A stretch of DNA of 64,000 nt from Blastomussa wellsi (lineage: Eukaryota; Cnidaria; Anthozoa; Scleractinia; Plerogyridae), in contig OX393573.1 of assembly GCA_947652115.1 (NCBI GenBank), positions 3,792,972-3,856,971 of the forward strand, written 5' to 3'. Shown piece by piece: positions 41,501 to 52,200 of the stretch (positions are counted from its first letter, which is position 1; each line of letters begins with the position of its first letter). The translations under genes and the position numbers were made by a program. The notes beneath the pieces are model-generated. The model had not been told where the DNA came from and searched no databases. It was given only the letters and a program-made list of their open reading frames with translations.

Positions 41501-43224
41501 TGGGCATTCTTGTGGTCTGGTGCTTTATGACAACCTAAAGTGTCTAAAGTAGGTTCTGCCTGATTTATTTTCCAGATACACATTCTTTTTCATCCTTTAT
41601 CCAATTGGTGTAACGGCAAGTGAACTTGAATGTTTTTTTTAATCAGATAGAGAACGATAAATTCCATACTGATGACATACAGTAATTATAGCAAGTGTTC
41701 TCGTATGAACAAAGCACTTCTAACAGTTTGGCTGCTGACTTGTCCCCAGTCATCTCCAATGAGAAAATAGCAAGACAATGGATATCCTTTCTGCCTCTTT
41801 CCCATCATTCCCCACGCCTGTTACTTTTTCTCATAAGAGACAGCTTGGGACGAGTCAGGTTTGGCTGTGCGTGAATTGGGGCGAGAGCAATGCATCAATT
41901 TTTGCATGCCAAAGATGCGGGGATGCTTGCTACACACAGTATTGAGAGAAGAAAGACTGATGTTCTACATTAGGGCTATTAAAGACCGTAGAAGTTGTAG
42001 AGTGAGAAAGCCGATAGCAAGGGCTGTTAGTGTTTTTTAGAACCAAGTTCAGTATGACAAAAAGTATACTTTTAGATTGCAAGATATATTTTTCGGATCT
42101 CTTCAGATGATGACGTTGGTTATTTGCTTATCAGAATCCTATTCACTCACAAGTGTTTCGGGATATTTTTCCAGACGGTATCTATCACGGTTAAAGAGCA
42201 TAGCACATTCAATTCTTTCTACAATTCAACTGAGATAGTTTTTCTTCTCCAAAGCAGACGATAAATTATTTGTGTGACGATACACTGGGGAACAGTTGTT
42301 CAACATTTTGACTCAATGAATGTGACTCAAATCAAAAGTTTGTACGAAAAGAATTCAACCTTTGTGTTGTATTCACATTCTATATGCAATACATAAATTG
42401 TGTACTAAGGTTTAGCTATTACATTTTTTCATTTTTTCTCTTTACTGCGTGTTTATTAGGGTGAACTGGTATCAATATATTCATCACTTCGTCACGTGTC
42501 CAAGTCTGGTCTGTATAGTGTGACTATGCCAAATGCCTTTAATTTTGCATTTGATTTTCATCTATTCCTTATCGTGGTGATGTTATCCTACATTCCAAGT
42601 AAGTACTTAAACCCAGGACTCAAACTTTTTAGTCCACTAGCAAAGTGTTGCTTGTGACAATTTTTCCTACTAGCAAATTGGGGAGAGAACTAGCAAATTT
42701 TTTATGTAAAAATTAAAATTGTTAATGATGCTTTTGAAAAGTAATGAGTTGAAAAGGTAAATAAAAAAGTTCGTTCGCTAGTGGATATTTTCTTCACTCG
42801 CAAATTGCAAAAAAACTCGCATTTTGTGAGTTTGTGAGCGTTAATTTCGAGCCCTGTAAACTTCTTCATCACATTGTCAAAATACTGTGTAGACCCTCTC
42901 GGCTATCGCCTCATGGGCCTACATGTACGTTGACAATGTGATCACAAAATTCATGGTCGATTACAGGACATACCCTACTTGAACAAGCTCACGTGTTGTT
43001 AGGGCTTGATAAAGTATTATCTGTCTGTGAGATGGTCTATGGGCCTCTGGTATAAATAGCCGATGACCACCTCTGCTTATTGAAATAATTCGTCAAATTA
43101 ATAATTTGTAGGATTTATTGATGTAACGATGTGTCTTACTTCAATTGCAGTCTTCCCGCAACTTTACTTTCACATGATACGTCAAAGGAAGAAGGTGATT
43201 GGTCGAAAAGATAAACCTGAATAA
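38526..43224 (+). CDS. HACD2: Very-long-chain (3R)-3-hydroxyacyl-CoA dehydratase, 218 aa, eight exons
   Basis: Exons are 38526-38581, 39676-39793, 40038-40056, 40147-40235, 40542-40663, 41576-41615, 42460-42598 and 43151-43224. They are in phase, for 219 codons including TAA. The product follows HACD1/2 closely: [60 protein letters not shown], and [19 protein letters not shown] at the C-terminus. It would be a multi-pass ER membrane enzyme catalysing the third step of fatty-acid elongation, removing water from 3-hydroxyacyl-CoA. Tyr143 and Glu150 in YPIGVTGE have the spacing of the catalytic pair reported for yeast Phs1. Exon 3 is only 19 nt. Intron 6 uses a GC donor (ACG|GCAAGT). The exact paralog (HACD1 or HACD2) is unresolved. 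Confidence 0.93.
39408..39556. mobile_element. TA-flanked hairpin MITE (GACCAATT family), copy 2
   Basis: The 149-bp near-palindrome has ends TAGACCAATTTCGATATTTT and AAAATATTGAAATTGGTCTA, with TA at both edges. It shares these ends with 15461-15631. It lies in intron 1 of HACD. Confidence 0.75.
40697..40830 (+). repeat. Dispersed repeat, CCAGAAAATATCCA family
   Basis: It begins TTCCAGAAAATATCCATACT and continues GGAAATTGCTGGGAGTGGGA with G-rich ends. Related sequence occurs at ~19815-19880 and, more weakly, at ~24215-24285. It lies in intron 5 of HACD. Confidence 0.6.
41003..41162. mobile_element. Long hairpin MITE
   Basis: The 160-bp near-palindrome has ~65-bp arms that include GGTTTTATCAACTAGGTTGA and GAGATTCGTGAGCTGACGTT, with a loop of ~20 bp. 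A ROUGH second-order symmetry (ATCAAC...GTTGAT) is visible within each arm. It lies in intron 5 of HACD. Confidence 0.8.
41735..41858. mobile_element. TIR element, CTGACTTGTCCCCAGTC family, copy 1
   Basis: Ends CTGACTTGTCCCCAGTCATC and CTTGGGACGAGTCAG are inverted copies. A relative lies at 43837-43977. It lies in intron 6 of HACD. Confidence 0.6.
42613..42856. mobile_element. TIR element, CAGGGCTCGAAATTAAC family, 5-bp TSD
   Basis: The left end is CCAGGACTCAAACTTTTTAG; the right end, inverted, reads CAGGGCTCGAAATTAACGCT. TAAAC flanks it on both sides (42608-42612 and 42857-42861). It starts 15 bp after the donor of HACD exon 7. Confidence 0.6.
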
Positions 43225-43836
43225 AGTACCGGCGAAAGAATGCCCAGTGGAATAATATGATGATCACGTGATCAAGAACTGACAGTATAACTCCGCACTG
43301 ATTGAGTAGCAGTTGTATTTCAAACCTCTGTTTGTGATCAGGCACTTCCACGGTGCTGAAAAAGAAATATATTGACAAATATAATTAAAGCATATTTTTA
43401 GCAAGAAGAGGAGTTTCAAGTTGTTAATTGATAGAGTATAAGGAGACTCTGGAATTGGGGCACCGGAAGTGGAATAGTTTTCAACTTGTTTCGACTTGCC
43501 AATCCGGTCCGTCGCGCGTGAAACGAGTTTAAAATGGGCGCGAGTGGAAGAATTGGTCATGGAAAATCTGGGAGTGATACGCACAAACTCTTTTTTTCGC
43601 TTCTCTCGCCCTTGTCGATTGTCCTCGCCCATTTTCGCACCTGCACTCATTTAACAGCCGAATTTATATTTATAGAGAGGGAAAACCGACACAGACTGGA
43701 AACCTCGTCTGACATGAATCCGATGAAGGACGAATTACCCGTGTCAAATTAAGCCGTCCATTTTCCCGTTTAAAAGGACGCAAAAGTCCGATGGAAAACC
43801 GTCAGCTGAGAAATGAAGCTTTTTTACCTGAACATG

Positions 43837-43977
43837 GACTCGTCCCCAGTAGCAGTCGCTGCGAATGATGGGAAGGAGGCAGACATGGGAGCGAATCGTG
43901 TGTCTCCCTCCTTTCCTTCTTCCCATCATCCATCGCGTCTTGCTATTTTCTTTTCGGAGACGACTGGGAACGAGTCA
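43837..43977. mobile_element. TIR element, CTGACTCGT family, copy 2
   Basis: Ends GGACTCGTCCCCAGTAGCAG and CGACTGGGAACGAGTCAGC are inverted and match the element at 41735-41858. The interior also pairs (GAATGATGGGAAGGAGG with CCTTTCCTTCTTCCCATCATC, the second given in part). Confidence 0.6.
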
Positions 43978-44176
43978 GCTTTTTCCTGATAACTGATTCA
44001 TGGCGTACGAGCTGGGGTTCGGGGGGGGGGGGGGGGGTGGGGCTGTAGCCCCTCCCCCAGTTTTGAACATGTTTACCACGATTCGGGAACAATCAGTTGG
44101 AAGAAAACTAACAAAAACCCCGAATGTCTGCATCAATGCTAGATTGCTTCATCGGATTTTTCATTACGTGCTCCTC

Positions 44177-44290
44177 TAGGCTCGATTACCAGCCGCTGTT
44201 CGGGAATCGGAGCCCGCACTCCTCCCCGAACACACTCTTCTCGGGGAGGAACGAAGACCGGACTCGAGAGAGAGGCGGAAATCGAGCCTA
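44177..44290. mobile_element. MITE with TAGGCTCGAT ends and exact 9-bp TSD
   Basis: Ends TAGGCTCGATTACC and GGAAATCGAGCCTA are inverted with one mismatch. The exact duplication GTGCTCCTC flanks it at 44168-44176 and 44291-44299. Its length (114 bp), TAG...CTA borders and 9-bp duplication recall the element at 2604-2717, but the sequence differs. Confidence 0.85.
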
Positions 44291-44689
44291 GTGCTCCTCG
44301 TCTGCTGCGACGTCAATCTACAACGCGCTTACAAGTTTTAGTCGGTGAACTATGTTTGAATTGTAAAAGTTGCGAAAATAATGTAATGTGTAATGGTGAC
44401 ACAATTGGGAATTGTGTAGTGTTTTCTCGGGAACGGAGGTCACAGCTCCCCACCTCTCCTTGCGTATCAAACCACAGCTTGAAGATAAGATTTAAGCTTA
44501 ATAAAGCAATTTTAATTTTTGCTTGCGGTCGTAACCAGCTCATTTGAATTTTCAGCCAGTTTTCATTAAATTTACCATGTTAAGAAAACGATTGGGTCGT
44601 TTTCCTTATTTATTTTTATTTTTTGCTTTAAAGTGGGGGAGGGGGGTTGGGGGGGGGTTAAAGTCCCCCCAGTTCCCTCAGGCTACGAC

Positions 44690-45609
44690 AGACAGACAGA
44701 CAGACAGACATGTTTTTATTTGGAGTCTTGTACAATAAATATTATCTCGACTATGGATTCCAAATAATTAAAAATTACGAACAAGAAAAAATATATATGG
44801 CTAATAAGTTATTAATTAATTAAGTCCTAGAGTATTTACGTTTTGCCGTCTTCCCCTTTCCTTTTTTCAAAGCATTCAAATATATGTTTTGCTATTAGTT
44901 TTTGTATTTTAGCGTTTCCGCTTGGGGGGTTTATTAGAAACATGAATATTTTGTTAGGTGACATTCTGCTTATTTTTATTCTATATTCTTTTTCCAAACA
45001 ATCTAGTAACGAACATCGTTTTTCCTGGTAAGCAGGGCATATATTTAGAAAATGGTATTCGAAATCCATTTCTATTTTGACTACTTTACAGATTGGGCAA
45101 ATTCTTTCTGCAGGTTTCTTGAACGGTCTCGAATAACGTCCTGTCTCTATGGCTAATTTGTGGTTACTAAGTCGCAGTTTTGTTAGAGCTATTCTGTGTC
45201 GTGTATCGATAACCTGATATAGGTAATCTTCACATTTGTAATTGTCTATCGTTTTGAATAACCGGTTGGTTCTCATTTTGTTGCTTTGGTTAGCATCTTT
45301 TCTGGTGTTGTTATTTATTTCACTTAGCCATCTTTGTAGTTCGATATCGATATCCGTAAGTCGTTGTCTGATCATGTTTACAATTCCTATGTCTGCATAG
45401 TGTGCTTTCACCCAGAGTTCTCCCAATCCTATCTGTTCCAATAAGCTTTTGATTTTTTTGCTCCAGAAAGCCTTATTTTCATTCCATTTAATGTCATTGT
45501 ATGCTATTTGGGATAATTTGTTTTCATTTTTGGTTGGTCCCTGTTGTATCTTGGCCACAGTACAGTGGCAAGTGCAATCCGGACTGTTCGAGGGAACGTG
45601 ACATGACAT
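44690..45609 (-). mobile_element. 5'-truncated LINE (non-LTR retrotransposon), ORF2 C-terminus
   Basis: The frame 45609-44836 encodes 257 residues of an ORF2 C-terminal region. It has the typical RHRIALTKLRLSNHKLAIET and a zinc-like CPIC...YHFLNICPAY...R motif, followed by the usual short tail. No reverse transcriptase or endonuclease domain is present, so the copy is 5'-truncated, which is normal for LINEs. The ATG at 45609 is incidental. The 3' UTR is AT-rich and ends in a TCTG tandem repeat near 44690-44709. The clade cannot be told from this part. Confidence 0.75.
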
Positions 45610-46256
45610 TTATATTCGATCTCAAGACATCGTCTTTCCTTCTCTGAAATCGTCTGCGGCCACGGCTCGTCCTCGGAGTAAAAACCTGTGAAACTCACGA
45701 GTTACGTAAAACAAAGAACGAACAAGCCAACAAAGAACTCAAAACAATATAGATCAGAAAAACAATAGCTCAAAAACAAAGAAAGATGTCACAGGATTTT
45801 ACACCGAGTAAACCCGAGGCCACGCCTAGCCTTGTGGTTTGTACATTTTTTCATGTTCATTTCCCAAAGGATTTTATAATCGTATTGAGATACTAGCTGG
45901 TTTTTTCCTCTTAATGTCAATTTTATGCCAACAAATCCAACCCAACAAATCCAACCCAAACAAAAAGACGTTATGCACGAAAGGCAGGTGAATTGACGAC
46001 AAGACAGGAAATTGAACGTTGTCACTGACAACCACTGATTGGCCAAGCTGTCAGTCAAGGGTGAAATTTTCGATTGTCATGCGTATTCGTGTATGCCAAC
46101 TTTTTGGAATCGGATAATTTTTATGGACGGCGCTTTCTGTAAATATGATATTTCCGCCCTTATGAGTAGAGTTTTACCCTTCATGGGTGAACTTGTCCCT
46201 TTCGATTTTCTCGAACTAGCGATTGCGAGGGCTAAACTTTCACAAGCGCCGCGAAG
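45610..46256. other. Upstream region of the SLC12A8 gene
   Basis: It holds the presumed promoter and 5' UTR of SLC12A8, with limits not visible. A minus-strand stretch at 45600-45690 (SFTGFYSEDEPWPQTISEKE) looks protein-like but has no domain I know and no clear exon partner. Confidence 0.4.
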
Positions 46257-49200
46257 ATGACGGACAACAAAGAAAATGTAAATTGGAGCAGGTTTGGTTT
46301 GGATCCTGTTGGTCGAACAGAGCCTTCGCCTCCTCAGCCAGATCGTGACCAGAGTACAGAATTCAAAGCCGTTGGAAGTACAGCCTCTGGAAATCCAAAC
46401 GTGAAAGATCTTTTTGACGAGGATCAGGTAAAATGGCGGGAAACGAGCGAGGGTTGACTTGCAGCGGTTGTCAATTTCATGCAATTTTCGCCTTCGAGAA
46501 CGTTGAAAATTCTTTAAGCTTAATACATGCAAATAAAGCGTTTTAACATATTTCAAAGTGAACAAAACGATATTCCCTAGAGATGTATGAAGTACAATCG
46601 AACAACGTAGAATTTTTTATTTTGATTTTCGATCGTTTGAGCGGATAATCTTTGCGTGGTATCATGTGGCAGCTGTTTTCGATTCACGACTGAATACTTC
46701 ATGTATTTTGATTTCAATATGATTTTTATATGCTTACACGAATTACAATTTTTTTTCACCAAAATGTATCGGTGGCCTTCAGTTGAATTCTCGCTGATTT
46801 CAACGTTGATCGATTTTAAATATATGAAACGCGAATTTATACAGGAACATATATCGTTGTAAACAAAAGTGGTCAGCGAGAATTCTTTTCTAGTCTGCAT
46901 GAATTGTTAATCAGAAATTCAAGCTTACTTGTACACGGATTTTTGATTCGATAAACTTAATTCCATGAGCCTGTCTGTATGAATATTATCCACTTCGCTT
47001 GAAAATGCGGGTCTCGTTAAATCGCTTGCCTCAAGTTTGATTTTATTTTTACTTCCATCTCGGGTGTTCGAGTGTGAAAAATGAAAATTAACTAAAAATA
47101 ACTCAAGTATGACGGCGTCCGAATTATTCTGCACGCAGTTAAAAGCTTTTAAGGACCAGTGCTTTTTAATCGATTCAGCAAAACAGTTTTATAATTTGAA
47201 AGATTTGGAATACGAAAGAGTAGTGTGAATTTTATTTCGATGGAAACTTTTTTATGAACCGATATACGCTCTCTGGATTTCTCTGTTTTTTTGACTCGTG
47301 ATCTTTAGGTAACGCTGCTTTTAATTAAGATAAAAGAATTCGTATTCGCTTTCAATTTTGTTTAAAGGTTTGAGGCCAGCATGCCGAAGAATACCCTTGC
47401 ATGTTATGTAACTAGCTTTGCATGCATTGATCAAAGCTATTTCAGAGACATCAACTAGCAAACAAAAATACATTGTATGCTTCAAGTAATTAAATCAGTG
47501 GTTTTAATTTCAAAGTAGATTTCAGCATCCCTGCGATACTGCGATGTGAAGTTTCCTATAATTCCTTAGTCTGAGGTGCAGGAATACGGTTCAGTGGCCA
47601 TGCCATAAATGTTTCTCAGGCTCTGTAAAAAATATTTAATAAGTTTTAAAAATGTATTCTGATAAAATTTTAAATTCTGTCTGCTGATCCATACTAAAAA
47701 CAAATAATGGAAGCCCTAAATAATTTTTAATGGGGCTGCAAGGTTAAGCTTGCATATTATTGTTAGCTTGTACTAAATTTGACTTAATGATATAAGCTAG
47801 CTAGCAAAATTTCTCCACTCCGGAGAGCACTTTTAAGAAGCTCATTTCATCCTCTGGATTAGTGGGATGCTGGGTTGTAAAAGATTAAATCAACACTCTT
47901 TTTACCAATGTAACTAATGTAAACCAGTTAATTTTGGGGTGTGCAACAAATGCAGACCTGCAATCTGGTTAGCCTAAATATCGCTGCAGTTGGGCTGAAC
48001 TGCACGCGGGTTAGCCTGCTTACGGTTAGCTCTGAATTATGGTAATGGTACATAACACAACATTTACTTCATTCTTCCAATCTACATTTGTCACACGCTG
48101 TTAATTTTGTGCTAGCCGGTTACATATGTGAAGCACTTTTACCCTTAAATCAAAACAATATAATTTACAGTCAGTCCACACCACATGTGAAGAAATTTGC
48201 CAATTTAAAACAAACATTCAAATTGTTAACTTCCAACATAATTTTGTACCGAATGTTGAAGGTTTTGTGGGGCATCTATCTGAAAGTTTTGAGTTACAGG
48301 GTGATTGTACTCTTTAATTATTGGCAAAATGATAAAAAATACATCAAATATTTCATATTTAACTAAAATTACTAGCAGTATTAGCAGTCTCAATTTGAAT
48401 CTTGTGACACTTGTGCAAAACTGACATGTATAAAAATTTGAAAATTTTTATTATAAATTCAAATTTCAAAAATGTTGGTCACATGTGACAGACTGACAGT
48501 AAAGAGAGATTCTTTAAAAAATCAGTAAAATCAGTTTACTCAAACCAGATGTCATCATGAAATTTTTTGAAACCATATATTGTTGTGTTTAGGGAGATCA
48601 AGTGTCTCAAAAGCCATGGTGGAAGGCAAATTTCTTTGTCAGGGAGCCAGTTTTGTTTGGAACATGGGATGGTGAGTTGTCATCGATCATTGAACCACAG
48701 TTTTTAATAATCATTTCAGCCACAAATTATCTTTAGAGACTATGACTGTTGTTCATCACAAGATTCCTAATTTTAAAGACACCCCTACACTAGTCTCTGA
48801 AATTATGAACCCCTTTGTTCTGAAAATAAAAACTCTGAAACTGTGATAGCTGTGAGCCTTTGTAGTGTAAACTAATGAAACAACAGACTGAGGCAAGTAC
48901 ACACTTCTCAAAGTTTTACTGATCAACAATTAAACTTGGCAGAAAGATTGCACACACTCTATTTGCTATGCACGACAGTCCTGAATGAATATATTACAGG
49001 TAAAATTGTCCTCAAACAATGTAATTTTTTTAACCTAGGTTACATTATTTATTATGTAATTTTTATTTAATCAGTATAAAAACGTCATCCACCCTTCCCC
49101 AACTAGTTTATTCCCTAACCATGAATTCTGCTACTGGGTTACTGGAAATTTAATGCTGGGGGGGAGGGGGTTACCCTGCAATGGACTAGCATTCCATCCA

Positions 49201-52200
49201 GGTGGGAGTAGAGATACTCGTAGCCGCTTCATGCTTAGGAAACCTGGAAAAGCCCCAGCCTTATGGGCCATCGGGCTTTTTTACTGTTTGATTACGGATT
49301 CTCAAACATTTACTTGTCTTTATTTACAGGTGTTTTTACATCATGTATGCTGAACATTTTTGGTGTTGTTATATTTCTTAGAACAGGATGGATGGTGGTA
49401 CGTGCATTTTAAACATTTTACTCCCCTTCAATGCACCCTCACAATAATAATGAACTGCTGTCAACAATTATTTCTTTAAGACACTAAACCTCTGCAGGCA
49501 GCCTCCCAGTAAATGCTAAACAAAGTCTGTTAGCTAAAAAACACCAAATATGCTGTGATGTGATTTAAAATACCTTATTATTAGTGAGAGGCATGGTGGT
49601 AGTGCCCTGAAGTCCAAATCGGCCAGGCCGAGTTCGAGCCCTGTTGTTCTTGGCAGTGCTTGAAATTAGCGGTTGCCCAGTTGCCCGAGACAGCTAAAAC
49701 TTCATTCAGGCAACCAGTTTTTAGGAAAAATAAAGGGCTGGTTGCCCGAGATTGTCCAGCATTTGCCATAAGGACAAGTTGGATTTTTTTCTAATTTTGA
49801 GCACTGCTTGGGCAAGACACTTAACTCTCACAGCGCCTCTCTCTACCCAGATGTTTAAATGGGTACCGGCAAAATAATGCTGGGGGCCGAGGTAACCCAG
49901 TGATGGACCAGCATCCCATCCAGGGGTCTGAGTAGAAAATTAATACTCCTAGCTAGTCGCTTCACGTTACAGAAACCGGGACTAGGCCCAGCCTAAAATG
50001 TTTCTCTGTCAATAATTTATTTATTTATTTTATTTTTATTTATCCTTTTTGGGCCCACGTGGACTCTTGAGGCCAGATAATTGTCACGTCAAAAATCTTA
50101 ACTGTCTGTTTATTTATCCAGGGTAATGCCGGCATTGGGCTGTCCCTGTTGATTATTGTCTTAACGCTGTTGGTTGCCCTGGCACCCGCTTTATCTGCTA
50201 TTGGTGTTTGTGAAAGGTGCCATGTGGAGAGTGGAGGTGTGTACTTCTTGTTAGCGCATGTTCTTGGCCAGCGAAGTGGAGGCACTGTAGGAATCCTTTA
50301 TTCATTTGGAATGGTAAGTTAATAGGCAATTTCCAAGTTCTCTTTTGTCCCAGTCTCAGTGCGAAACCATTCGTATATTAAAACTCATCAACAATAGATG
50401 AGGTTGGGGGATGGTGCCTATACGGATGGTGGGACCGAGAACGTACGAGCCGAGAGCCATGGTAACCATGGCAACCCTGTGAGCGGCCACCACCATCCAG
50501 CACCGTCACACTGAATAGCAATTCAGTGGAAGTGATGATACCTACCTGAAAGGGGAGGGGAAGGGCGGGGGAGAACAGCACGAAGGCTTCGCAAACTCAA
50601 AGAGTGAATGCACAATGATTCTCAGAAACCTGAGCCCTGTAAATACCAAAACCCCTGCGACTTACCAGGCCACCCCGCGACAACACGAGCCGCCATAAAG
50701 AAGACCGCTGCTTGCATTGTCTCGATTTTAACTTCGCCTAAATTACATTTAGCCACATTAAATGTGCCTTACCTGTATGTTCATGTAAAGCAAACTCATT
50801 TTTGCACTTAGACTCGTTTTGAAACAGAGGTGAAGGGGAACTCAGCCTATTTAAAAGGCTTTAATTCTTGTCTCTTGATAATATTTGGCAGTGGTAAAAA
50901 GTTTAAAGGACACCACATTGCTCATTAGGTAGGTGCAGTGGCGTCAAGCCCTGACATCTTCTGGTGCCTCTCTTCTCCCAGGTGTATAAATGGGTACTGG
51001 TGAATTTAATGCTGGGGAATAACCCTGTAATAGACTAGCATCAATCCCATATGCCATCCCAGTTGGTTGTAAGCTCTGACCTGATACCTTTTACCTTACA
51101 TTGTTCATTAATCCATGTGACTGTGAGGATGAAGGTTGAAGAATGCAAGCCCGTCCAAGTTACATATTAATAATATTATTTTTATTAGTATTTAATTCTG
51201 ATCAGAAGTATTTTTCTTTAGCATTTGTCATCATCATTTGCAATTAATTTTTATTTAATATAATATGCAGAAATCAAGACTGAACCTAAAAAAATTGAAA
51301 TCTCAGACACCACCAATTTTGTATCAAGGTATCTCTTCTCAGTCCACAAACTGGGCTAAAAATAGACCTCTGCCAATTCTTACAGAAAAATGCATCAAAT
51401 ATGTCAAAATTTCCTCCCAAAATTGGACAAAGAAGGAGTGAAAACTCTCATTTTAAGCATTTTCCTTCATGTCCGGGACATTTGGTGACCCGTACGGGGA
51501 AATGGGAGATCTATCTGGGAGAGTTGGCATGATTGTTTTTGTGTATTGTAAGTACAATGTAGTTGGTACTTCAGAATACGACTGCATGTAGTTTTAGTAC
51601 TTTAAAAATACGTGTACCATCCCAGTGGCCTGTAGGACCGCGGAGCGGAGCCCCATACCTATGGAAATATGAGAACCAAGCATGCATATAAAGTACACAG
51701 GAGAACCATGCCTTTCATTTTTCGTGGTCAAAATGGCAAGCGGCACGACATGCGGGCATGTGCAAAATATATACACGTACGACGAAAGACATCAACCCAA
51801 TATCAATATAGCAGCCATAGTTCAAACAGAGCTTGACTTGACATAAGCTTACATCTTTGCCATGTTATGGTTAATTGAGAGCTGTCAAAAGAAGGCATCC
51901 CCTGACCATATTGCAGGCTCAGGTTTGGAACCAACCCTCCAAGTTGGGACCATTTTAGTCTCCATTGTGACTAAAATTTTGGAGCTGGCGACTAAATTGC
52001 AACAGAAGTTGCCAGCCTGGTGAATGAAATTTAGAAGGATTGAGCGCTTCAGCTAACTTTAGCAACATAGACGTATTTTCAAAGCATGACTGCCCAGTAT
52101 TTAATTAGTTATTTTTGGCAGCCATGTACTCACTTTAAGTTATACTGGTCATGTGTTACATGTATGTTTGGAAACTTGTAATTTCAATAACAGTGTGCAT

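Larger units (their letters stand above)
43225..44835. other. Intergenic region with MITEs and the LINE 3' tail
   Basis: It holds the HACD 3' UTR, two TIR elements (43837-43977, 44177-44290), a 17-G run (44021-44037) and the end of the LINE with its TCTG microsatellite (~44690-44709). An ORF at 43264-43650 on the minus strand has no recognisable domain. Confidence 0.5.
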
